Shown here piece after piece: positions 43,843-51,749 of a DNA stretch of 64,000 nt (position 1 is its first letter; each line of letters begins with the position of its first letter). The stretch covers positions 372,001 to 436,000 of the forward strand of contig CALOAN010000020.1 in the NCBI GenBank assembly GCA_942491345.1. The letters run 5' to 3'. The notes beneath the pieces are model-generated. The model ran no database searches. It was not told the DNA's origin and worked only from the letters and a program-made list of their open reading frames with translations. This DNA is from JAHEEL01 sp942491345 (GTDB taxonomy: Bacteria; Actinomycetota; Acidimicrobiia; Spongiisociales; UBA5794). The position numbers were made by a program, and so were the translations under genes.

Positions 43843-43885
43843 GCGGTGGGCCTCGTCTTCGTGTGCAGGCTTCCAGAGCCCCCTC

Positions 43886-43911
43886 CGCGTCCGGGCGGTC
43901 GCCTGGACGCG
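43886..43911 (+). terminator. GC-rich hairpin between SGNH gene and tRNA
   Basis: Outer arms CGCGTCC/GGACGCG with an inner GGC-N4-GCC stem, about 10 bp in all. Probably a terminator for the plus-strand gene, or for the minus-strand tRNA transcript. Confidence 0.5.
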
Positions 43912-43993
43912 CTTCCCCCACGGAGTCGGGGAGGCAAGAAACTGAAGAGACTCGCAGTGGAAGAGAGAAGCAAGACGAACGACGGGGATTTGT

Positions 43994-44070
43994 TGGAGCC
44001 GGAGATCGGATTCGAACCGACGACCTACGCATTACGAGTGCGTTGCTCTACCGGACTGAGCTACCCCGGC
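43994..44070 (-). tRNA. tRNA-Thr (anticodon CGU)
   Basis: A 77-nt cloverleaf on the minus strand with encoded CCA. Acceptor GCCGGGG pairs with CTCCGGC (one G-U). D-arm GCTC/GAGC. Anticodon stem ACGCA/TGCGT encloses loop CTCGTAA with anticodon CGT, reading ACG. T-arm GTCGG-TTCGAAT-CCGAT. All arms pair. Confidence 0.95.
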
Positions 44071-44117
44071 GGGGGAGCCGGAATCCTAGTGGTTTCCCGC
44101 TCATTCCGGCTCGGCCG

Positions 44118-44123
44118 TAGGAT
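44118..44123 (+). promoter_or_regulatory. Candidate -10 box TAGGAT for the sigma factor gene
   Basis: TAGGAT is 11 nt before GTG 44135 and 23 nt before GTG 44147. I looked for a SigR-type autoregulatory site (GGAAT-N18-GTT) and did not find one with correct spacing. Confidence 0.35.
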
Positions 44124-44146
44124 GGCGACCGCAAGTGAGGAGACCC

Positions 44147-44710
44147 GTGGCGGATCAGGCAGATTTCGAGAAGGATGCGATGCAGTACGCCCCGCAGCTC
44201 TACTCGGCTGCGCTGCGCATGACGCGCAATCCCGCCGATGCTGAGGACGTCGTGCAGGAGACATTCCTGAAGGCCTACCGAGCGTATGACTCGTATAGCC
44301 AGGGCACCAACCTCAAGGCATGGCTCTACCGAATTCTCACGAACACCTACATCAACAAGTACCGGAAGCAGCAGCGCCGGCCCTCCGAGGTAGAACTCGG
44401 CGAGCTCGAGGACCTCTACTTGTACAAGCGGCTCGGGGAGGCATCGGGAGCGACACAGAGCGCAGAGGCGGACATGCTTGATACGTTCGTCGATACCGAC
44501 GTCATCGAGGCCCTGGAGTCCCTTCCCGAGTCGTTCCGGCTGCCGGTGCTGCTGGCCGATGTGGACGGCTTCTCGTATAAGGAAATCGCCGAAATGCTCG
44601 ACATCCCGATCGGAACCGTCATGTCACGGCTGCATCGGGGAAGAAAGGCACTCCAAAAGAAGTTGTGGGATGTAGCAGAGGAGCACGGAATCACAGGGGA
44701 CCGGTCATGA
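44147..44710 (+). CDS. sigR: ECF sigma factor, SigR/SigH type
   Basis: RNA polymerase sigma factor of the group that responds to thiol-oxidative stress in actinobacteria, 187 aa. Region 2 (YSAALRMTRNPADAEDVVQ, TFLKAYRAYDSY, LKAWLYRILTNTYINKYRK) and region 4 (ALESLPESFRLPVLLADVDG, SYKEIAEMLDIPIGTVMSRL) are complete. GTG 44147 has GAGGAG 4 nt upstream; GTG 44135 is the alternative. The ATGA overlap with a zinc anti-sigma gene supports the SigR assignment. Confidence 0.88.
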   Translation: MADQADFEKDAMQYAPQLYSAALRMTRNPADAEDVVQETFLKAYRAYDSYSQGTNLKAWLYRILTNTYINKYRKQQRRPSEVELGELEDLYLYKRLGEASGATQSAEADMLDTFVDTDVIEALESLPESFRLPVLLADVDGFSYKEIAEMLDIPIGTVMSRLHRGRKALQKKLWDVAEEHGITGDRS

Positions 44711-44955
44711 GCGGCTGCGATTATGCCATCGAATATGTGTACCAGTACCTCGACAAGGAGGCGTCGTTCTTCACGACGTCGCGCATTCGGCTGCACCTGC
44801 GTCGTTGCCCACCGTGTATGGACGCCTTCGAGTTCGAAGCCCGGTTGAAGGATGTGATCCGCGAACGAGGGAAATCTGAGCCTCCCCCGGAACTTTTCGA
44901 CACCCTCCGAGCGTTGATACAAGAAGAACGAGAGAGCAACGAGCCGGGAATGTGA
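44707..44955 (+). CDS. rsrA: Zinc-binding redox anti-sigma factor, RsrA-like
   Basis: An 82-aa protein with the ZAS motif HLRRCPPC (H30, C34, C37) and an upstream cysteine (C4), matching the zinc ligands of RsrA by spacing. Disulfide formation would release zinc and free the sigma factor. Its ATG lies inside the sigma factor stop (ATGA), the usual coupled pair. No membrane segment, so it acts in the cytoplasm. Confidence 0.88.
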   Translation: MSGCDYAIEYVYQYLDKEASFFTTSRIRLHLRRCPPCMDAFEFEARLKDVIRERGKSEPPPELFDTLRALIQEERESNEPGM

Positions 44956-44986
44956 TTCCGTCCGGCTCGAATGGAGGGAACCCTCA

Positions 44987-45184
44987 ATGAATGACAACGT
45001 CCTCAGAGGTCGCCGCCTCGACGGCGGCGCCCGCGCCCCGAAGACCTACTCCACGGAACGCAAGTGCGCGCACAAGGGATGCGAGACCAACCTGTCCCGA
45101 TACAACCGTCGGGACCACTGTTTCGCCCATGCTCCGACGAAGTATCCACGCCTTCGGGGCCGCATCGTGAACACCGAAGCCTGA
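44987..45184 (+). CDS. Small Cys/His-rich protein
   Basis: A 65-aa protein with three cysteines and nearby histidines in RKCAHKGCETNLSRYN and RRDHCFAHAP, a pattern that could bind zinc. A small protein of this look may be conserved in actinobacteria, but I cannot name a family. Good ribosome site (GGAGGG, 8 nt from ATG). It follows the anti-sigma gene by 31 nt and is probably cotranscribed. A strong terminator follows. Confidence 0.65.
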   Translation: MNDNVLRGRRLDGGARAPKTYSTERKCAHKGCETNLSRYNRRDHCFAHAPTKYPRLRGRIVNTEA

Positions 45185-45199
45185 CCGACAACCAGCAAG

Positions 45200-45230
45200 G
45201 ATGAAGCGCCTCGTTGCGGGGCGCTTCATC
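45200..45230 (+). terminator. Strong hairpin terminator after sigma operon
   Basis: Perfect 11-bp stem GATGAAGCGCC/GGCGCTTCATC with a 9-nt loop, 16 nt past the small Cys/His gene. No U-tract, as often in high-GC bacteria. Confidence 0.75.
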
Positions 45231-45247
45231 GCGTCGTAGTCATCGTC

Positions 45248-45253
45248 TATCCT
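45248..45253 (+). promoter_or_regulatory. -10 box TATCCT, 6 nt before ATG 45260
   Basis: TAnnnT box at leaderless spacing; a weak TTCATC -35 lies 17 nt upstream, inside the terminator arm. Confidence 0.45.
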
Positions 45254-45259
45254 CGCCCC

Positions 45260-45559
45260 ATGACACGGTCGTTCCGTTTGCTGATTGCCGCGCTCCTCGC
45301 TGGTCTCATCTTCCTGCTCCCGGCCATTGCCGTGGGACAGGAAGGGGAAGAAGGTGATGAGGTCGAGGTTGCGCCGACCTCGGTAGACAGTGGGGCCGCA
45401 ATCGAGATTCCCCCGATCGATCCGATCGAAGCCCCGGATCCGTGGACGACCCGCTTCCTCATCCCAACGATTCTGGCGCTCACGGTCGTGGTCATCGGCG
45501 GTGTCGTTGTCTACTACCTCGTTGCGATCAAGGGACGCTACAAGGTCGCCGCCGAGTGA
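45260..45559 (+). CDS. Small exported membrane protein
   Basis: A 99-aa protein with an N-terminal signal or helix (LLIAALLAGLIFLLPAIAV), an acidic Pro-rich middle (EEGDEVEVAPTSVDSG) and a C-terminal helix (FLIPTILALTVVVIGGVVVY). Function unknown. It precedes cydAB by 130 nt, so it could be a small accessory protein of the oxidase, but nothing in the sequence shows that. Confidence 0.6.
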   Translation: MTRSFRLLIAALLAGLIFLLPAIAVGQEGEEGDEVEVAPTSVDSGAAIEIPPIDPIEAPDPWTTRFLIPTILALTVVVIGGVVVYYLVAIKGRYKVAAE

Positions 45560-45591
45560 CCGCAGGGAGTTGCTGACCGCGAGGTTCCGAT

Positions 45592-45605
45592 AGGGTCATG
45601 ACCCT
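45592..45605 (+). promoter_or_regulatory. Palindrome overlapping candidate cydA promoter
   Basis: AGGGTCA/TGACCCT is a perfect 14-bp palindrome overlapping a TAGGGT -10-like box (45591-45596), about 87 nt before cydA. Candidate operator for a redox or oxygen regulator. It matches neither the Rex nor the CRP/FNR consensus. Confidence 0.4.
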
Positions 45606-45691
45606 CTGGATTTCGGGACAAACGACCCTACGACGGCCCCTGCCCGACCTTCAACCTACCCACGGACTGGATCCGACCGATGGGAGGGCTC

Positions 45692-47074
45692 ATGGAGGAA
45701 GTGCTGCTGGCGCGATGGCAGTTCGGCATCACAACGGTGTACCACTGGTTGTTCGTGCCGATCACGCTCGGCATCACCTGGATGGTCGCCATCATGGAAA
45801 CTGCCTGGGTCCGCACCAAGAAGCCCGAGTACCTCCGGATGACGAAGTTCTGGGGCAAGTTGATGCTGATCAACTTCGCCATCGGAGTCGTCACGGGCAT
45901 CGTTCAGGAATTCCAGTTCGGCATGAACTGGTCGACCTACTCGCGCTTCGTTGGCGACATCTTCGGCGCACCCCTCGCGATCGAGGCACTGCTCGCATTC
46001 TTCATCGAATCGACGTTCCTCGGTCTCTGGATCTTCGGTTGGAAGAAGCTGAGTCCGAAGGTCCACCTCTTCACCATCTGGATGGTCGCTTTCGGGACGA
46101 TGGCTTCGGCCTTCTTCATTCTCCTCGCCAACTCGTGGATGCAGTTCCCGACCGGCTACACCTTGAACTCCGTGACCGGCCGCGCCGAGATGCAGAACTT
46201 CGGCGAAATCCTCACGAGCAGAGTGCTCTGGACACACTTCCCGCATACGGTGGCCGTCGGATTCGCGACCGCCAGCGCGCTGATCCTTGGTGTGTCCGCC
46301 TACCACCTGGCCAAGAAGCAGCACGTGGTTGTCATGCGCAAGTCGGCAGCGCTTGGCGGCGCTGTCTTGCTCGTCGCCACCATCGGCGTGGCGCTCACCG
46401 GTCACTGGCAAGGGCAGGTCATGGTCGAGGTCCAGCCCATGAAGATGGCCTCCGCCGAAGCCCTGTGGGAAACCGAACAGCCGGCCTCTTTCTCGTTGTT
46501 TGCGGTTGGCGACAAGGAGAACAGCCGCAACAGCGTCAACGTGGCAATTCCTCGGGCCCTGAGCCTCCTGTCGTGCAACAACCTCGACTGCGAGGTCAAG
46601 GGGATCAACGATCTCCAGGCAGCCGCCGTCGCCGAATATGGGCCGGGCGACTACATCCCGAATCTGTTCGTCACGTACTGGTCGTTCCGGATCATGGTTG
46701 GTTTGGGCTTCCTCATGATGCTGATCGGAGGGCTGGCGGTGTGGTTCCACATCCGGGGATCGTTGACACCGCGGAAGTGGTTCCTGATGTCGGCGCTGTG
46801 GGTCGGCATTCCGGCGGCGTTCTTGGCGAACGCCATGGGATGGATCTTCACCGAAATGGGACGCCAACCGTGGATCGCGTACGGGCTCCTCAAGACGGAG
46901 GTCTCAAACTCTCCGACAGTCCCCGGCGAATGGATCATCCTGACGCTCGTTGGCTACACACTCATCTACCTGGCACTGGCCGTCGCTGCCGGCTACCTGT
47001 TCGTCAAGTATGCGAAGGCCGGGCCAGGTGACGAAGAGACGGCTGAAGACGTCGCCGAGTCGATGGTGTACTAG
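45692..47074 (+). CDS. cydA: Cytochrome bd ubiquinol oxidase subunit I
   Basis: Haem-bearing subunit of the high-affinity terminal oxidase, 460 aa with nine or more helices. The N-terminus MEEVLLARWQFGITTVYHWL carries the conserved His ligand region, the Q-loop motif QPMKMASAEALWET follows in the middle, and GRQPW is in MGWIFTEMGRQPWIAYG. ATG 45692, four codons inside a longer frame, is preferred because it matches CydA starts and has GGGAGG upstream. The Q-loop is of the short type. cydB follows 11 nt later. Confidence 0.94.
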   Translation: MEEVLLARWQFGITTVYHWLFVPITLGITWMVAIMETAWVRTKKPEYLRMTKFWGKLMLINFAIGVVTGIVQEFQFGMNWSTYSRFVGDIFGAPLAIEALLAFFIESTFLGLWIFGWKKLSPKVHLFTIWMVAFGTMASAFFILLANSWMQFPTGYTLNSVTGRAEMQNFGEILTSRVLWTHFPHTVAVGFATASALILGVSAYHLAKKQHVVVMRKSAALGGAVLLVATIGVALTGHWQGQVMVEVQPMKMASAEALWETEQPASFSLFAVGDKENSRNSVNVAIPRALSLLSCNNLDCEVKGINDLQAAAVAEYGPGDYIPNLFVTYWSFRIMVGLGFLMMLIGGLAVWFHIRGSLTPRKWFLMSALWVGIPAAFLANAMGWIFTEMGRQPWIAYGLLKTEVSNSPTVPGEWIILTLVGYTLIYLALAVAAGYLFVKYAKAGPGDEETAEDVAESMVY

Positions 47075-47085
47075 GGAGGTTGACC

Positions 47086-48108
47086 ATGGAACAAGGAATA
47101 TGGAACCTGGAAACCCTCTGGTTCGTGCTCATCGCCGTCCTGTGGATCGGATTCTTCTTCCTCGAGGGTTTCGACTTCGGCGTTGGGATCCTGCTGCCCT
47201 TCATCGGGAAGAACGACAACGACCGCAGGGTCATGATCAACACCATTGGCCCAACCTGGGATGGGAACGAGGTCTGGCTGCTCACCGCAGGAGGTGCAAC
47301 CTTTGCAGCGTTCCCCGAGTGGTACGCGACTATGTTCAGCGGGTTCTACCTGCCGCTGTTCTTGATCCTGTTTGCTCTGATCATCCGCGGTGTTGCGTTC
47401 GAATACCGGAGCAAAGACCGCAAACCCGAGTGGCGCAGCATGTGGGATGGGGCGATCTTCATCGGGAGTCTCCTCCCGGCCCTGCTGTTCGGGGTGGCCT
47501 TCGGCAACCTCGTGCGTGGTCTCGAAATCGACGCCGCAGGTGAATACATCGGCGGGTTCTGGGCACTGTTGAATCCCTACTCGCTGGTCATGGGCATCGC
47601 ATCACTGGTCCTGTTCACCCTTCACGGGTCGATCTTCCTGGCGTTGAAGTCCGATGGTGACGTTCGTGATCGTTCGGCAGCGGCATCACCACCGCTCGCG
47701 ATAGCAGCGACCGTGGTCATGACTGCCGCCATGATCTGGACGTACACGCTGGGCGACGCTGGATTCGTCCCCGGCCTGTTGCCGGTCCTCGCGATTGTGC
47801 TGCTCGGGTCGGTCATCTGGTTGACCCGATCGGCGATGTTCGGTTGGGCGTTTATCTGCACGGGGCTGACGATTGTGGCCGTCGTTGCGGCGATCTTCAT
47901 CGGCATGTACCCGAATGTGATGACCTCCACCATCAACCCGGACTACAGCCTCACTGTCTTCAACGCATCGTCGACCACGCTGACGTTGCAGATCATGTCG
48001 ATCGTCGCGCTCATATTCGTTCCGATCGTGCTTGTCTACCAGTCATGGAGCTACTGGGTGTTCCGCAAGCGCGTCGGTCCTAGGGATGTCACAACGTCCA
48101 CCCACTGA
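47086..48108 (+). CDS. cydB: Cytochrome bd ubiquinol oxidase subunit II
   Basis: Second structural subunit, 340 aa, eight to nine helices. Family landmarks are LEGFDFGVGILLPF and TIGPTWDGNEVWLLTAGGATFAA, the latter split here across the quote limit. GGGAGG lies 6 nt before ATG 47086. cydD overlaps its end by 23 nt, showing an operon with the CydDC exporter. Confidence 0.93.
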   Translation: MEQGIWNLETLWFVLIAVLWIGFFFLEGFDFGVGILLPFIGKNDNDRRVMINTIGPTWDGNEVWLLTAGGATFAAFPEWYATMFSGFYLPLFLILFALIIRGVAFEYRSKDRKPEWRSMWDGAIFIGSLLPALLFGVAFGNLVRGLEIDAAGEYIGGFWALLNPYSLVMGIASLVLFTLHGSIFLALKSDGDVRDRSAAASPPLAIAATVVMTAAMIWTYTLGDAGFVPGLLPVLAIVLLGSVIWLTRSAMFGWAFICTGLTIVAVVAAIFIGMYPNVMTSTINPDYSLTVFNASSTTLTLQIMSIVALIFVPIVLVYQSWSYWVFRKRVGPRDVTTSTH

Positions 48109-49813
48109 CGGTCTGCAGGCAGAAGCGGACCGGGTCAGCCCGGTCGACCGGCGCCTCTTCGGGGTAACCGAGGGGGTGCGCCGGTATATGGGGGTGACGA
48201 TCGCCCTCGGGTTTGCCTCCGCACTCGCTGTCATTGCCGGGGCCGTGATCCTCGCTGGAATCGTGAATCGCATCTTCCGCGAAGGTGCCGCGCCGGGGGA
48301 CCTGTCGGCGACCCTCATCATCCTCGCGCTCATCTATGCGGCTCGTGGACTCTTCGAATGGGCCCGATCGGTGGCGGCCTACCGTTCTGCGGCCGACGTA
48401 AAGCGCACGTTGCGCGAGCAGGTCATGAGGGCCGTGCTGGCGCAGACCGCGCGAGGTCGGTCGGCGGGAAGCGGGGACCTCGCCCTCGTCGCATCGAGTG
48501 GAATCGACGCGCTGGACGCCTACTTCTCGCGGTACCTCCCGCAGCTCGTCCTCGGGGCGCTGGTCCCGCTCCTGGCAATCATCTGGGTCGCAACCGTCGA
48601 CCCGCTGACCGCCGTGATCATCGTCATCACCGTGCCCTTGATACCGGTGTTCATGATGCTCATCGGCAACTACTCGGATCGAGCAACGCGGGCTCGCTGG
48701 CATACCATCCTCCGTCTTGGAGACGCTCTGGTGGAGACGCTTCGAGGTCTGCTGACCCTCGAGGTGTACCGATCCGGCGGGGCGAGAATCGAGCGCATCC
48801 GGAAGCTCTCGGACGAATACCGCAAGCAGACGATGGCCACCCTTCGGATCGCGTTCCTGTCGGCGTTCGTGCTCGAGCTCGTGGCGACGATGTCGGTTGC
48901 TGTGATTGCCGTCGCCGTCGGTTTGCGGGTAGTGAATGGGAATCTTGACTTCGAACCGGCGTTCGCGATCCTGATTCTCGCACCCGAGGTGTACGCCCCG
49001 CTCCGCAAAGCCGGATCAGAGTTCCACGCTGCGATGGACGGCATGGAAGCTGCTCGGTCCGCGTTCGACATTCTCGAGACTCCACTCCCGACGGCGATCG
49101 TCAGCGACGGGCAGTCGGCGCTTGTGCAGGGGGCGCCGCTCATCGCATTCTCACGCGTGACCTACCGGTATCCATTCCTCGGAGACACGGAAGGCGCCGT
49201 TGTGCTCGACGGGGTCGACCTCCACATCGCTCCTGGTGAGCATCTTGCAGTCGTAGGACCCTCCGGCGCAGGCAAGTCCACCTTGATGCGACTGATTCTG
49301 GGATTCGACAGTCCCGGTTGCGGCACCGTCGAGATCGAAGGTATCGCACTCGGCTCCCTCGATCTCGCGTTCTGGCGTTCTCGGGTTGGCTGGGTCCAGC
49401 AGGAGCCGTTCCTTGTCGCGGGAACTGTTCTCGAGAACGTGCGTCTCGGAGCGGCCGGCTCGAGTAGCGATGACGCCGCGGCCGCCCTCGAGCTTGTTGG
49501 CGCAGAGGACCTCATACCGCGACTCGGCGAGTTCATCGGCGAACGCGGCGCTGGACTGAGCCACGGGGAGCGACGCATGGTGACGCTCGCTCGTGCGGTC
49601 GTGCGATCACCGGATGTGCTGTTGCTCGATGAGCCGACCGCGGGCATCGACAGCGTGACCCAGCTCAGGATCGTCGAGTCGTTTGAGCGAATAGCTGCAG
49701 GCCGGACCGTGGTGACTGTCGCTCACCAGCGTGCTCTGATCGACCTTGCCGATCGTGTTGTTGGTATCGATAACGGGCGCATCGTGGCGCCGACGGCGGG
49801 GGAGTTGCGGTGA
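48086..49813 (+). CDS. cydD: Thiol/haem ABC exporter subunit CydD
   Basis: Half-transporter needed for cytochrome bd assembly, 575 aa. Six-helix membrane domain (about 30-310) followed by an ATPase domain with Walker A GPSGAGKST, signature-like GLSHGERRM (non-canonical LSHGE) and Walker B VLLLDEPTAGID. ATG 48086 overlaps the cydB end; the frame is open further upstream but would run deeper into cydB. It heterodimerises with CydC. Confidence 0.88.
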   Translation: MSQRPPTDGLQAEADRVSPVDRRLFGVTEGVRRYMGVTIALGFASALAVIAGAVILAGIVNRIFREGAAPGDLSATLIILALIYAARGLFEWARSVAAYRSAADVKRTLREQVMRAVLAQTARGRSAGSGDLALVASSGIDALDAYFSRYLPQLVLGALVPLLAIIWVATVDPLTAVIIVITVPLIPVFMMLIGNYSDRATRARWHTILRLGDALVETLRGLLTLEVYRSGGARIERIRKLSDEYRKQTMATLRIAFLSAFVLELVATMSVAVIAVAVGLRVVNGNLDFEPAFAILILAPEVYAPLRKAGSEFHAAMDGMEAARSAFDILETPLPTAIVSDGQSALVQGAPLIAFSRVTYRYPFLGDTEGAVVLDGVDLHIAPGEHLAVVGPSGAGKSTLMRLILGFDSPGCGTVEIEGIALGSLDLAFWRSRVGWVQQEPFLVAGTVLENVRLGAAGSSSDDAAAALELVGAEDLIPRLGEFIGERGAGLSHGERRMVTLARAVVRSPDVLLLDEPTAGIDSVTQLRIVESFERIAAGRTVVTVAHQRALIDLADRVVGIDNGRIVAPTAGELR

Positions 49814-51541
49814 ACGGGTTCATTCGCCTCGCTCGTTCACTCCGAGCCTATCCGGGGCGCCTTGCGGGCTCAATCGGCGCCGGTGCCGCATCGGTGGCAT
49901 CATCGATCGGCTTGCTCACCGTTTCCGCCTATCTGATCTCTTCAGCGGCGCTGCAACCGCCGCTGCTCGATCTCACTCTCGCAATCGTCGGTGTTCGGTT
50001 CTTCGGCATCGCACGCGCTGTGTTCCGGTATGTCGAGCGCCTCGTCTCCCACGATTTGAGCCTCCATCTCCTCGCTGATCTGAGATCCCGGATCGCTCGG
50101 GCGATCCACCGGCTGGGTCCTTCCGGAGTTGCGTCGTTCCGAGCGGGAGACTTGGTCGGGCGATCCCTCGATGACGTCGACGAGATCCAACACGTCTTCG
50201 TCCGCGTGATCGCTCCTCCCCTGATCGCCATCGTCGTTGCTCTCCTGACGCTCCTTCTCGCGGTGCTTTGGCTGCCGGCGTCGGTTCCCACCATCCTCAT
50301 TCCGCTGGCCGTGGCAGGTGTCCTCGTTCCCTGGGTCACGCAGCGGGCCGGGAACGCTTCCGGCCGTGCCGTCGCAGGCGAACGAGGTCAGCTGATCGGC
50401 CGAACCGTTGAAACCATCGAGGGTGCACAGGCGATTGTCGCTCTTGGTGAGGAGGACCGGATGCTTGCTGCTGCCGATCAGGTGGCTAGAACGTGTCGCG
50501 GACGCCGAACGAAGGACGGCGTGGCTCCACGGATTCGGGGATGCGATGCTTCTCGCACTGATCGGTTTTGCGCTGGTCGGCACGTTGTGGGTTTCCGCTG
50601 CCGCGGTGGACCGAGGGTCGCTCGACGGGGTGATGGTCGCCGTGCTCGCAATGCTGGCCATCACCCCGTTCGAGGCAGTTGCCCCTCTCCCATCAGCGTT
50701 CGAGCGGCTTGGTCGCTCGCTGGGAGCTGCAGATCGACTGTTCGAGGTCACCGACGCCGAATCACCGACGTCTGCCCCCCAACGCGCTGTTCCGATCCCC
50801 CCGATCGCGACGCTGGATGTCCAGGAGGCAGTCGTAGTCGCGTCGAACGGCGCTCGGATTCTCGGCCCGATCGATCTCGCCATCCGGCCGGGTGCACGGA
50901 TCGGGATTGTCGGCGAGACCGGCGCCGGCAAGACCACTTTGGCGCATGTGATCTGCCGGTTCCGAGATCCCGATCAAGGAGTTGTCTCATTGGGCGGAGT
51001 TGATCTTCGCGATGCTGACCCCGACGAACTTCGAGCCGTCGTCGGCTACGAAGACGATCGAGCGTTCCTCTTCAGAGGTTCAATCGCCGGCAACGTTCGA
51101 ATCGGCGACCGCGACGCCACGAACGACGCGGTGCGTGCCGTGCTCGACCGCGTTGGTTTTGGTCGGTGGATCGATGAGCTTCCCGACGGTCTCGACTACG
51201 ACGTCGGCGAGGGAGGAGAGTTGGTATCGGGTGGCCAGCGCCGCAGGCTTGCTCTTGCGCGGGCTCTGCTCGCGGATTTCCCGATCCTGGTGCTCGACGA
51301 GCCCATATCCGGTCTCGATCCCGTGACCGCAGAGGCTGTGATGGATGATCTGCTCGAAGCGACACGAGAACGCACCCTCGTGCTGATCACCCACCGTCCG
51401 GTTGGTCTCGACCGCATGGACGAGATCATCGTGATGGAAGACGGCGAGATCCAAACCAGGGGAACACACAGAGAATTGCTCGAGACGTCGGAGCGCTACC
51501 GGGGAATGTGGGGGCTGGTAGCAAGTAGACCCGAGACTTGA
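49810..51541 (+). pseudogene. cydC: Thiol/haem ABC exporter subunit CydC, frameshifted
   Basis: Partner of CydD. The first frame from GTG 49810 gives the membrane domain through GEEDRMLAAADQV. The second frame continues with LERVADAERRTAWLHGFGDA, then Walker A GETGAGKTT, signature LVSGGQRRRLALARALL and Walker B ILVLDEP. Removing one G at 50484-50485 joins them: total 1731 nt, 576 aa, family length. One extra base therefore explains the break. As written the ATPase half would not be made. The last codons (VASRPET, stop) come from the adjacent heptad array. Confidence 0.85.
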
Positions 51542-51669
51542 GACCCGAGACCCGAGACGAGACCCGAGACTTGAGACCCGAGACCCGAGACTTGAGACTT
51601 GAGATCCGAGACTTGAACGCGAGGCTTGAGACCCGAGGCTTGAGACCCGAGGCTTGAGACCCGAGGCTG
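51526..51669 (+). repeat. Heptad array, about 21 units of GAGRCYY
   Basis: Units in 7-bp register include GAGACCC and GAGACTT (first half) and alternating GAGGCTT/GAGACCC (second half), with a 5-bp and a 6-bp unit as register slips. The array begins after GTAGCAAG at 51518-51525, inside the cydC reading frame, and provides the cydC stop codon. On the far side, at 51670-51708, a reverse-strand arm (GAGACGC, GGGACAT, GAGACGC, TAGACAC, GAGACAG) follows. Confidence 0.9.
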
Positions 51670-51736
51670 TCTCGTGTCTAGCGTCTCATGTCCCGCGTCT
51701 CATGACGAGCCTTGCCCGCAGACATGTCGGGACCCC

Positions 51737-51742
51737 TACCCT
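51737..51742 (+). promoter_or_regulatory. -10 box TACCCT, 7 nt before ATG 51750
   Basis: TAnnnT box at leaderless spacing with no Shine-Dalgarno; TTGCCC lies 19 nt upstream, a long spacer. Confidence 0.45.
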
Positions 51743-51749
51743 CTGTCTC

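Noticed and set aside
45598..47031. 477-residue plus-strand frame overlapping cydA
   Set aside because: Same region as cydA in another frame; composition is Arg/His-rich and cydA has clear family motifs.
51526..51669. CRISPR array
   Set aside because: The repeat unit is 7 bp and directly tandem with no spacers, and there are no cas genes.
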